Origin: an uncultured Bacillota bacterium
GTDB taxonomy: Bacteria; Bacillota; Clostridia; Peptostreptococcales; Anaerovoracaceae
Length of the DNA: 7,534 bases
Direction of reading: 5' to 3'
Assembly: GCA_946541435.1 (NCBI GenBank)
Contig: CAMNJK010000071.1
Location: 1-7,534 of the forward strand
The first letter of the stretch is position 1. Each line of letters starts with the position of its first letter. The notes below the pieces were generated by a model. That model was not told where the DNA came from, did not search any database, and worked only from the letters and a program-made list of their open reading frames with translations. Position numbers and translations under genes: made by a program. Of this stretch, positions 1 to 5,404 are shown one piece after another.

Positions 1-628
1 CCGCGCCGCCGGCAAAGCCGCTGTCGGGGTTCGTATTCTTGTACCCGCTTCCCTCCCTGTGCACCGGCACCGGGATCAGCCTTACACCGCGCTTTTCCCA
101 CTGCAGCATCCGCTTCAGGTACTCCAGGGCCAGGATGTTATTGGGCGTCAGAAGAAGCTGAGTCAGGTCCTCTCCGAACAGGTCCTGACAGACCAGTTCC
201 CGGGCCTTGGCATAGGAACAGCCGTCCTTCATCCTCTCCCGGACCTGTGTCTCGATCTCCCGGGCGTGCTCCATCTGGGCCCCGGCCAGCTTTTGCAGAT
301 CCTCCGGGCGCTCTGCCTCACAGCCGAAGGAAATATGGGTCGCCCCCGCGCTGGCCAGGAGGTCCACCGCCCCGGCGGCGAAGTTCTCCGCCCGGCTGCA
401 GGCATACTGGAAGGGCAGCTCAAAAACCAGGTCCGCCCCATGCTGAACGGCGATCCGCGCTCTGGTCCATTTATCCAGGACCGCAGGCTCCCCCCGCTGG
501 GTGAAGTCCCCGCTCATGGCGCAGATCACCGCGTCAGGATCCGCCTGCTCCCTGGCGCAGCCGATCTGATAGGCATGCCCTCTGTGGAAGGGATCGTATT
601 CTGCTGTGATTCCAAGTATCCGTTTCAT
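1..628 (-). CDS. tmcAL: tRNA(Met) cytidine acetate ligase TmcAL (YlbM family), C-terminal half outside window
   Basis: By family, TmcAL uses ATP and acetate to make N4-acetylcytidine at the wobble position of elongator tRNA-Met, in the cytoplasm. The visible 209 codons stay open to the left edge. They begin MKRILGITAEYDPFHRGH, where H15-R-G-H18 is the nucleotidyltransferase HxGH signature. Family blocks follow in order: SGDFTQRGEPAV (39-50), KWTRARIAVQHGADLVFELP (53-72), SRAENFAAGAV (78-88), FGCE (101-104) and PNNILALEYLK (162-172). Family members are about 400 residues, so roughly half is present. The ATG at 628 has a GGAG at 638-641, 9 nt upstream, and puts the HxGH motif at the usual distance from the N-terminus. 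Several positions I remember as Asn or Ser in the family are Asp or Cys here (EYDP, SGDF, FGCE). In Bacillus subtilis ylbM also lies downstream of coaD, which agrees. The identity is secure; whether the missing half is intact is unknown. Confidence 0.93.
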   Translation of the reverse strand, partial: MKRILGITAEYDPFHRGHAYQIGCAREQADPDAVICAMSGDFTQRGEPAVLDKWTRARIAVQHGADLVFELPFQYACSRAENFAAGAVDLLASAGATHISFGCEAERPEDLQKLAGAQMEHAREIETQVRERMKDGCSYAKARELVCQDLFGEDLTQLLLTPNNILALEYLKRMLQWEKRGVRLIPVPVHREGSGYKNTNPDSGFAGGA

Positions 629-661
629 CAGTGTCTGCTCCACACCCCCATAACTGAAACA

Positions 662-690
662 ACGCCACGGTTCCCGGCGAACCATGGCGT
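662..690 (-). terminator. Stable hairpin between the coiled-coil gene and tmcAL, possible weak terminator
   Basis: On the minus strand ACGCCATGGTTC (690-679) pairs with GAACCGTGGCGT (673-662), giving 12 pairs including one G-T wobble and a 5-nt loop. It starts 20 nt after the stop of the upstream gene. The bases after the stem are TGTTTCAG, a poor T-run, so it may terminate only partly, act as an mRNA 3' stabiliser, or reduce readthrough into tmcAL. I see no convincing promoter in the rest of this 82-bp gap. Confidence 0.4.
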
Positions 691-710
691 CCTGAAGCAG
701 CTTTGTTCTT

Positions 711-1298
711 TTATTCTTCGGATCCGAAGCCTTCCGGCTCCATGTCCATCTCCGGCAGAGGTCTCTCCGGTTCGTCCGCGTCGATCTGGGCTCTGTAAGC
801 CATCTCCTTGAGTTCCTCCCGGTTCGACTCCAGCGCGGAGTTGATGTCATTGAAGGCCTTCTCGATGCTCGCGAACATATCTCCGAAATACAGAGAGCTG
901 AGGTGCTCCATCTTGCCCTGGAAGCTGTACAGGATCCCGTCCAGATAATCATAGGTCCCGATCTTCAGCTGCTTGGCTGTGTTCTCGGTCACCTTCATCA
1001 GTTCATCCGCCCGCAGCTTGGATCTGACGGTGATGTCATTGCTCTCCACCAGGGCGTCAGCCTGCTTCTGGGCATCCTCGATCACTGCTTCATACTGATT
1101 CTTCGCCTCAGTGATGATGCGCTCTCTTTCGTTCTTGATCCACTGTGCCTGCTGTATCTCATCCGGGAGTTCTGCACGGATCTCACGAACGATCTCCAGC
1201 AGTTCCTGGGAATCGACCATGATCTTTCCGGTCAGGGGAAATCCCGCTGCAGTATCAACGATTTCTTCGATTTCTTCCAGTAATTCTAAAACCCTCAT
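711..1298 (-). CDS. Coiled-coil protein of the clostridial 'ATPase' family next to coaD, function unknown
   Basis: The product has 195 residues. It has an acidic N-terminal helix (1-15), a short segment GKIMVDSQELLEIVREIR (24-41), then PDEIQQAQWIKNERERI (45-61) leading into a long charged helix to about 112 (KNQYEAVIEDAQKQADALV), typical of a coiled coil. A second helical part runs to about 170, and the tail is Pro/Glu-rich (175-195). There is no signal peptide, membrane segment or Walker motif. From memory, clostridial genomes carry this family beside coaD under names such as ATPase or ATP synthase subunit b-like; those names reflect coiled-coil resemblance, and nothing here supports ATP hydrolysis. 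The early VD(S)xELLEIVxEIR block also recalls DivIVA/SepF-like adaptors, but that is speculation. The ATG at 1298 has GGGAGG at 1304-1309. The gene starts 24 nt after the coaD stop, so it is probably cotranscribed. The gene is real; its role is unknown. Confidence 0.85.
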   Translation of the reverse strand: MRVLELLEEIEEIVDTAAGFPLTGKIMVDSQELLEIVREIRAELPDEIQQAQWIKNERERIITEAKNQYEAVIEDAQKQADALVESNDITVRSKLRADELMKVTENTAKQLKIGTYDYLDGILYSFQGKMEHLSSLYFGDMFASIEKAFNDINSALESNREELKEMAYRAQIDADEPERPLPEMDMEPEGFGSEE

Positions 1299-1322
1299 GT
1301 TATCCTCCCGTATTGATTTTTA

Positions 1323-1811
1323 TTATCTGCTGCGCAGTTTTTCATCCATCCGCCGCAGGATGGGATCCGGAACCAGGCCTTTGATGCTTCCGCCCAGAGC
1401 GTGGACTTCCTTGACCACGCTGGAGCTGATGTAGGAATACTGCGGATCAGTCATCAGGAACACCGTTTCCACGTGATCGTTGAAAAGTCTGGCGTTCATC
1501 TGTGCCATCTGCAGTTCGTATTCGAAATCCGAACCGCCCCGCAGTCCCCGGACCACCACGTTGAAGCCGTTTCTGTTGACGAAGTCAGCCAGAAGGCCCG
1601 AAAAATGGTCCACCCGGACGTTGGGGATCGACTCCAGAGCCTCAGCGATCATCAGTTCCCGCTCTTCGATGGGGAACTGCGGAACCTTGGACGGGTTCGA
1701 GATAATACCCACGGTCAGCTCATCGTAAAGCCTGGCCGCTCTGGTGATGATGTTCATATGTCCATTGGTCAGCGGATCGAAGGATCCTGTATATATCGCT
1801 TTGGTCTGCAT
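1323..1811 (-). CDS. coaD: Phosphopantetheine adenylyltransferase
   Basis: CoaD transfers AMP from ATP to 4'-phosphopantetheine, forming dephospho-CoA in the penultimate step of coenzyme A synthesis; it is a cytosolic hexamer in characterised bacteria. The 162-residue product has the usual length. Y7-TGSFDPLTNGH-18 contains the T/HxGH nucleotidyltransferase motif (TNGH, 15-18). VVVRGLRGGSDFEYE (85-99) is the conserved substrate-binding loop with R88 and R91, and ISSSVVKE (128-135) is the ISSTxxRE-type motif. The ATG at 1811 is preferred over an in-frame start at 1835, because GGGAGG at 1819-1824 lies 7 nt upstream of it and the protein then starts just before the beta strand leading into YTGSFDP. 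The stop is TAA. It sits 62 nt downstream of rsmD, the usual partner in Bacillota, and may also have its own promoter in that gap. Confidence 0.97.
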   Translation of the reverse strand: MQTKAIYTGSFDPLTNGHMNIITRAARLYDELTVGIISNPSKVPQFPIEERELMIAEALESIPNVRVDHFSGLLADFVNRNGFNVVVRGLRGGSDFEYELQMAQMNARLFNDHVETVFLMTDPQYSYISSSVVKEVHALGGSIKGLVPDPILRRMDEKLRSR

Positions 1812-1818
1812 CCGGACG

Positions 1819-1824
1819 CCTCCC
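1819..1824 (-). promoter_or_regulatory. coaD ribosome binding site
   Basis: GGGAGG on the minus strand, 7 nt before the ATG at 1811. It decides the coaD start: the upstream in-frame start at 1835 would place this site inside the coding sequence and has no comparable site of its own. Confidence 0.85.
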
Positions 1825-1837
1825 ATATTCGTCATTT

Positions 1838-1866
1838 ATCTTATCATATCCCGCATCGTCTTTCAA
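1838..1866 (-). promoter_or_regulatory. Candidate internal promoter for coaD
   Basis: TTGAAA (1866-1861) and TAAGAT (1843-1838) are separated by 17 bp, and the -10 carries an extended TG one base upstream (TGATAAGAT). A start near 1831 would give a leader of about 20 nt with the coaD Shine-Dalgarno in place. The -10 matches consensus at 4 of 6 bases, so this is a plausible but unproven sigma-A promoter in the 62-bp rsmD-coaD gap. Confidence 0.5.
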
Positions 1867-1873
1867 CGAAATA

Positions 1874-2410
1874 TCAGCGGAATATCGACAGTTTCACAAT
1901 GCCGTAACGCCGTTCTTTTTCCTTGGTGAATCCGAAGCAGTCGTCCGGAAGATCCTCTTCTTTTCGGTGCTCACAGACGATGACGCCGTCTTCCGCCAGA
2001 AGGTCGTGCTCCCGGATCAGCCGGAAGGCCTCCTCCAGCAGTCCCTGATTGTAGGGCGGGTCCATCAGGATGATGTCGAAGCTGCCGCTGAGCCCCGCCA
2101 GGACCCTCCGGTAGTCTCCCCCGGCCACCCGGACGGGCTCCGTCACGCCGCAGTGGTCCAGATTCCGCCGGATCAGGGACACTGCCTGCCGGGAATGGTC
2201 CACAAAAACGCACTCCGCCGCGCCCCGGGACAGGGCTTCGATCCCCAGGCCGCCGGTGCCGGCAAACAGATCCAGCACCCGGGCGCCCGGGATGTCATTA
2301 TAAAGGATGCTGAACAGCGCTTCCTTGGCCTTATCTGTGGTGGGCCGGATGTCATAGTTCTCCGGCGATTCCAGCTTCCTGCCTTTGTATTGTCCTGCGA
2401 TTACTCTCAT
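1874..2410 (-). CDS. rsmD: 16S rRNA (guanine(966)-N(2))-methyltransferase RsmD
   Basis: RsmD methylates G966 (E. coli numbering) of 16S rRNA, near the P site, using S-adenosylmethionine on an assembled small-subunit intermediate. The 178-residue product is of normal length. MRVIAGQYKGRKLESP (1-16) is the characteristic N-terminus, RPTTDKAKEALFSIL (22-36) the substrate-binding part, DLFAGTGGLGIEALSRGA (47-64) the SAM-binding motif I, and DPPY (117-120) the N-methyltransferase motif IV that holds the target amino group. The ATG at 2410 is preceded by GGGAGG (2418-2423), 7 nt upstream. It begins 26 nt after the recG stop and lies upstream of coaD, the standard recG-rsmD-coaD arrangement of clostridia; B. 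subtilis has the pair as ylbH-coaD. Confidence 0.97.
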   Translation of the reverse strand: MRVIAGQYKGRKLESPENYDIRPTTDKAKEALFSILYNDIPGARVLDLFAGTGGLGIEALSRGAAECVFVDHSRQAVSLIRRNLDHCGVTEPVRVAGGDYRRVLAGLSGSFDIILMDPPYNQGLLEEAFRLIREHDLLAEDGVIVCEHRKEEDLPDDCFGFTKEKERRYGIVKLSIFR

Positions 2411-2436
2411 TTGTCATCCTCCCTGTCAAAGCTGCA

Positions 2437-4491
2437 TTAAAGATCCAGCGTAAATCCGCCGCTGAACATGCGGGAGACCCGGGCCCGCAGCTTCCTGTGC
2501 TCCGGCCGGTCAAGCCCCGGATCCTCCTCGATCACCATCCGCGCTTCCTCCCTGGCCTTCTGCAGCACTTCCCCGTGCCGGGCCAGATCCGCCACTGCCA
2601 GGGCCGGCAGTCCGTGCTGCCGGGTCCCGAACAGATCGCCGGGTCCCCGCAGCTTCAGGTCTTCTTCCGCGATCACAAAGCCGTTGGTGGTGGATTCCAT
2701 GATGGCCCCTCTCGATGCGGCGATCTCCGAATCCCCGCGCAAAACCAGGTAACACACGGATGGGTGGCTTCCCCGCCCCACCCGGCCCCGGAGCTGGTGC
2801 ATCTGGGCCAGGCCGAACCGCTGGGCGTCTTCTATGATCATGACCGTGGCGTTGGGGACATTGATCCCGACTTCAATGACCACGGTGGACACCAGAAGGT
2901 CGATGTCTCCGGAAGCAAAGGCTTCCATGATCCTGTCTTTTTCCTCCTGCTTCATCGCCCCGTGGAGCAGGGCCACCCGGTAGGCGCCGTGGCCGCTGTG
3001 TCCGTCGAACCGCTGCTGCAGTTCTTCCGCCGTTTCCTGGGCGGAACGGACCTCCAGGCTCTCCGAAGTATCGATCAGGGGCGTTACCACGTATACCTGC
3101 CGCCCGGCGGCCATCTCCTGCTCCGCGTGCCGGTAGGCTGTCTCCCGTTCCTTTTCCTGCAGACACCTGGTGCGTACGGGCGTCCTTCCCGGCGGCATCT
3201 CATCGATCACGGAAATATCGAGATCCGCGTAGAGCACCGCGGCCAGGGTCCTGGGAATGGGGGTGGCCGTCATGACCAGCACGTTGGGATCCATGCCTTT
3301 TTCCCGCAGGCGGATCCTCTGGTCCACGCCGAAACGGTGCTGTTCATCGGTGATCACAAGGCCCAGGCGGGCAAAGCTCACATCGGGCTGGATCACTGCA
3401 TGGGTACCGATGAGGATCTGGATCTGTCCATCTTCCAGATCCTGCAGCACCTGCCTTTTCTCGGCGCCCCGCATGCTGCCGGTCAGGAATCCCGTCCGGA
3501 TGCCGTGGACCGCAAAGGCCGCGCTGATCCCATCGTAATGCTGGCGGGCCAGGATCTCCGTGGGCGCCATCAGCACCGCCTGATAACCGCTCCTGACCGC
3601 CATATACATGGCCGCCTCCGCCACCGCGGTCTTGCCGGATCCCACATCCCCCTGCACCAGGCGGTTCATGATCTTCGGGGAGATCAGGTCTTTCTTGATC
3701 TCCTCCAGCACCCGTTTCTGGGCAGCGGTCAGCGGAAAAGGCAGCGTCCGGATATAAGGCGCCGGATCCGCAGCCGGATCAAAGGCGATGCCCTCCCCTT
3801 TTGTTCCCGCGGCCCGGACCGCCATGAGACCCGTCTGGAGCAGGAAGAGCTCATCGAAGATCATCCGGAACTTGCCTTCCAGATACTTCTGCCGGTCTTC
3901 CGGAAAGTGCATGCTCCCCAGCGCCGACGCCGGGTCCGTCAGCCGGCACCTTGCCACCACCTCCGCCGGCAGATACTCTTCCGCCTTCTCATACAGGGGC
4001 ATGGCCTGCTTTTGCCAGCTTCTCATATCGCGCTGGGTGATCCCTTTTGTCAGGGGATAGATGGGAAGGATCCCCTCTTCTCTCTCCTCCGCCGAAGAGA
4101 ACTGGGGATGGACCATCTGAAGTCCCTGCCGCCCCTGCGACACGGTGCCGTAAAAGGCGTACCATTCGCCCACGCGGAATGCCCGCTTCAGAAAATGGGC
4201 ATGAAAAAAGAGAATGCCCAGTGCCCCGGTATCGTCGGACACAAGGATCCTCAGCATCTGTTTCCTGGCGGACCGGATATAGTTCTCTGTGATCCGTTCC
4301 ACCCTGGCGATGACGGTGGTTCTCTGCCCCGCCGCAAGCTCCGCGATCCTGGAGACCGCGCGCCGGTCCTGGTATTCCCTGGGCAGGGTCAGCAGGAGAT
4401 CCTCCAGTGTTTCAATATGAAGCTTTGCCAGCGCTTCTGCTTTTTTCGGCCCCACGCCGCGAAGCACTGTGATGGGATCCTGTAATTCCAT
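2437..4491 (-). CDS. recG: ATP-dependent DNA helicase RecG
   Basis: RecG is a monomeric superfamily 2 translocase that remodels stalled replication forks and branched DNA. With the ATG at 4491 the product has 684 residues, close to B. subtilis RecG. VLRGVGPKKAEALAKL (9-24) is the N-terminal helix-hairpin-helix-like part, and the OB-fold wedge domain lies at about 50-150. The motor follows: GDVGSGKT (281-288, Walker A), DEQHRFG (382-388, motif II), TATPIPRT (408-415, motif III), STVVIEVGINVPNAT (from about 535, motif V) and QLRGRVGRG (566-574, motif VI). LKLRGPGD (612-619) and GTRQHG (622-627) belong to the RecG-specific C-terminus. A longer frame could start at a TTG at 4524, but it would overlap the upstream gene by 32 bp with no Shine-Dalgarno. 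Neither start has a clear one. The chosen ATG is 1 bp after the upstream stop (TGACATG), which suggests translational coupling. Confidence 0.97.
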   Translation of the reverse strand: MELQDPITVLRGVGPKKAEALAKLHIETLEDLLLTLPREYQDRRAVSRIAELAAGQRTTVIARVERITENYIRSARKQMLRILVSDDTGALGILFFHAHFLKRAFRVGEWYAFYGTVSQGRQGLQMVHPQFSSAEEREEGILPIYPLTKGITQRDMRSWQKQAMPLYEKAEEYLPAEVVARCRLTDPASALGSMHFPEDRQKYLEGKFRMIFDELFLLQTGLMAVRAAGTKGEGIAFDPAADPAPYIRTLPFPLTAAQKRVLEEIKKDLISPKIMNRLVQGDVGSGKTAVAEAAMYMAVRSGYQAVLMAPTEILARQHYDGISAAFAVHGIRTGFLTGSMRGAEKRQVLQDLEDGQIQILIGTHAVIQPDVSFARLGLVITDEQHRFGVDQRIRLREKGMDPNVLVMTATPIPRTLAAVLYADLDISVIDEMPPGRTPVRTRCLQEKERETAYRHAEQEMAAGRQVYVVTPLIDTSESLEVRSAQETAEELQQRFDGHSGHGAYRVALLHGAMKQEEKDRIMEAFASGDIDLLVSTVVIEVGINVPNATVMIIEDAQRFGLAQMHQLRGRVGRGSHPSVCYLVLRGDSEIAASRGAIMESTTNGFVIAEEDLKLRGPGDLFGTRQHGLPALAVADLARHGEVLQKAREEARMVIEEDPGLDRPEHRKLRARVSRMFSGGFTLDL

Positions 4492-4492
4492 G

Positions 4493-4894
4493 TCATCTGG
4501 TAAATTCAAGGTGGCGTTTTGCAATGGTCTTGGAAGCGATTCCTGTTACGACGACAGTCACGCTGACGGGGCGGATGCCGAGCACCTCCTGCATCTGCTC
4601 ATAAACATGATCGATGATGGTGTTTGCCGTCCCGCTGATGCTGACGCCGAACCGGGTCACGATGTGGATCTTCAGGGCCACATCCTGATCCGCCATCTGG
4701 ATCTCGATGTCGTCCAGTTCTTCCTCCTGCTGGGAAAAAGCCGTCAGAAGACCGGGCCGCTTGGTGCTGTAGCGGCCTTTGTAATTCTGGATCCGGGCGT
4801 TGCCTTCACAAAGGTCCACCGCATCCGCGCAGATCTTATATATCACGCTTTTTGAAAAGCGGATCTCTCCCAATTCATTGCTGATCTCAAACAT
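4493..4894 (-). CDS. Asp23/Gls24 (DUF322, YloU-like) family protein
   Basis: Small proteins of this family are linked to envelope stress in Gram-positive bacteria; in Staphylococcus aureus Asp23 is tethered at the membrane by a partner protein. The molecular role is not settled. The 133-residue product starts MFEISNELGEIRFSKSVIYKI (1-21), matching the family pattern NELGxIxISxEVI. It continues with a beta-rich part (ALKIHIVTRFGVSISGTANTI, 73-93), a helix, and SVTVVVTGI (111-119), which matches the family's VNVHVQGI end. There is a charged insertion at about 31-62. The family match is by pattern. The ATG at 4894 is chosen because the family pattern begins there and there is no downstream Met before the conserved part. 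It has no Shine-Dalgarno, and a -10-like element ends only 3-6 nt upstream. An in-frame extension to a GTG at 4987 runs through the rpmB terminator and is unlikely. In B. subtilis the equivalent yloU lies beside rpmB. Confidence 0.82.
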   Translation of the reverse strand: MFEISNELGEIRFSKSVIYKICADAVDLCEGNARIQNYKGRYSTKRPGLLTAFSQQEEELDDIEIQMADQDVALKIHIVTRFGVSISGTANTIIDHVYEQMQEVLGIRPVSVTVVVTGIASKTIAKRHLEFTR

Positions 4895-4897
4895 ATC

Positions 4898-4909
4898 ATT
4901 ATAATACCA
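4898..4909 (-). promoter_or_regulatory. Extended -10 promoter element directly upstream of the Asp23-family gene
   Basis: The minus strand reads TGGTATTATAATGATATG, with the last ATG being the start at 4894. It holds overlapping -10 hexamers: TATTAT (4906-4901, with TG one base upstream) and TATAAT (4903-4898). Hexamers at the -35 distance (TGGCGG or CGGCTG) fit poorly. It lies between the rpmB terminator and the gene, where a promoter for the Asp23-recG-rsmD unit is expected. The predicted start point falls on or within the ATG. Confidence 0.5.
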
Positions 4910-4945
4910 TATCAGGCTCACAGCCGCCACTGATAAAATGAACAG

Positions 4946-4973
4946 AAAAAAGCACCCGCAGCAATGCAGGTGC
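4946..4973 (-). terminator. Rho-independent terminator of rpmB
   Basis: On the minus strand GCACCTGCA (4973-4965) and TGCGGGTGC (4960-4952) form a 9-bp stem with one G-T wobble, a TTGC loop, and then six T residues (4951-4946). It lies 25 nt after the rpmB stop. It also falls upstream of the Asp23-family gene and so separates the two transcription units. Confidence 0.93.
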
Positions 4974-4998
4974 TCTTCGATTCTCACTTATGATGTGA

Positions 4999-5190
4999 TC
5001 AGATGGCGCGGTTCACTTTACCGGATCTGAGACAACGTGTGCAAACCTTGGCTCTTCTGACTCTGCCGTCTTCTTCGATTCTGACGGACTGGATATTCGC
5101 ATTCCACTTTCTTCTGGTATGTCTGTTAGAGTGGGATACATTATTTCCGGAAACCTGTCCTTTACCGCAAATCTCGCACTTTCTTGACAT
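4999..5190 (-). CDS. rpmB: 50S ribosomal protein L28, zinc-ribbon (C+) form
   Basis: L28 (bL28) is a structural protein of the large ribosomal subunit. The 63-residue product begins MSRKCEICGKGQVSGNNVSHSN, with the family GNNxSH block (15-20), and ends LRSGKVNRAI. Two CxxC pairs, C5/C8 and C50/C53, are the four Cys expected of the zinc-binding version; many bacteria also keep or use Cys-free paralogues when zinc is scarce. The ATG at 5190 is chosen because AAGGAGGTG at 5197-5205 precedes it by 6 nt; a GTG at 5199 in the same frame lies inside that site. The gene has its own promoter upstream and a strong terminator downstream. Only this copy of L28 is visible here. Confidence 0.98.
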   Translation of the reverse strand: MSRKCEICGKGQVSGNNVSHSNRHTRRKWNANIQSVRIEEDGRVRRAKVCTRCLRSGKVNRAI

Positions 5191-5291
5191 CTGCCGCACC
5201 TCCTTACACGTAGAATATGATCAGCTGTTCGCTATATTTCGTAGATGATCTGTTCTGTCCATGGCAAAATATTGCCGATTGGGCTCGAACA
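5191..5291 (-). other. Predicted 5' leader of rpmB (about 100 nt)
   Basis: This is the interval between the predicted start point near 5291 and the rpmB ATG. It holds a small perfect hairpin, GGCAA-TATT-TTGCC (5276-5263), and a longer-range pairing of TGTTCG at its 5' end (5291-5286) with CGAACA (5231-5226). The Shine-Dalgarno AAGGAGGTG is at 5205-5197. I recognise no known riboswitch or ribosomal-protein leader. Confidence 0.4.
5197..5205 (-). promoter_or_regulatory. rpmB ribosome binding site
   Basis: AAGGAGGTG on the minus strand, 6 nt before the ATG at 5190, is a near-complete complement to the 3' end of 16S rRNA. It excludes the alternative GTG start at 5199, whose bases are part of this site. 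Confidence 0.93.
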
Positions 5292-5297
5292 AATGAC

Positions 5298-5326
5298 ATT
5301 ATAGCACAGGGAAAAATCGAACGCAA
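5298..5326 (-). promoter_or_regulatory. rpmB promoter (sigma-A type, extended -10)
   Basis: TTGCGT (5326-5321) and a perfect TATAAT (5303-5298) are separated by exactly 17 bp, and TG precedes the -10 by one base (TGCTATAAT). The weak -35 is offset by the extended -10. The start point is predicted near 5291. Confidence 0.82.
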
Positions 5327-5330
5327 GAAG

Positions 5331-5360
5331 TATTTCCGCTGTGCCGCGGATTATTTCCGC
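5331..5360 (-). repeat. Two-copy direct repeat GCGGAAATA upstream of the rpmB promoter
   Basis: GCGGAAATA occurs at 5360-5352 and again at 5339-5331, exactly 21 bp apart, or two helical turns. The nearer copy lies 4 bp upstream of the -35 hexamer. The intervening TCCGC (5349-5345) is complementary to the GCGGA of either copy, so two alternative small hairpins are possible if the region is transcribed from nrdDG. Regulatory function is inferred from position only. Confidence 0.45.
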
Positions 5361-5363
5361 CCG

Positions 5364-5404
5364 CTGACCGGGTCCGGCCAGCTTTTGCATTCTCTGCCGG
5401 TCAG
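5364..5404 (-). other. Inverted repeat over the nrdG stop codon
   Basis: CTGACCGG (5404-5397), which contains the nrdG TGA stop, is a perfect complement of CCGGTCAG (5371-5364). The loop of 25 nt contains a competing arm, GGCCGG (5378-5373). There is no T-run, so this is not a canonical intrinsic terminator. It may be a 3' mRNA structure, or nrdDG may read through to the terminator behind rpmB. Confidence 0.4.

Noticed and set aside
59..811. A 250-codon open frame on the plus strand at the left edge
   Set aside because: The minus strand here encodes TmcAL over 209 codons with the family motifs in order, so the plus-strand frame is a shadow.
2497..4485. A 662-codon open frame on the plus strand opposite recG
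   Set aside because: It mirrors recG almost end to end and its translation is rich in His, Arg, Gly and Pro without a recognisable domain. It is a by-product of GC-rich codon use in recG, which carries every expected helicase motif.
4492..4524. Longer RecG starting at a TTG at 4524
   Set aside because: TTG start, no Shine-Dalgarno and a 32-bp overlap with the upstream gene; the ATG at 4491 gives the usual RecG N-terminus and length.
4895..4987. N-terminal extension of the Asp23-family protein giving a membrane-anchor-like segment
   Set aside because: It lacks a ribosome binding site, passes through the rpmB terminator, and part of the hydrophobic run is just the translated T-run. Kept only as an alternative in the findings.
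5222..5263. A 13-codon mini-ORF (MDRTDHLRNIANS) in the rpmB leader, as a possible leader peptide
   Set aside because: There is no Shine-Dalgarno before its ATG, no run of a regulatory amino acid, and no attenuator-type terminator after it.
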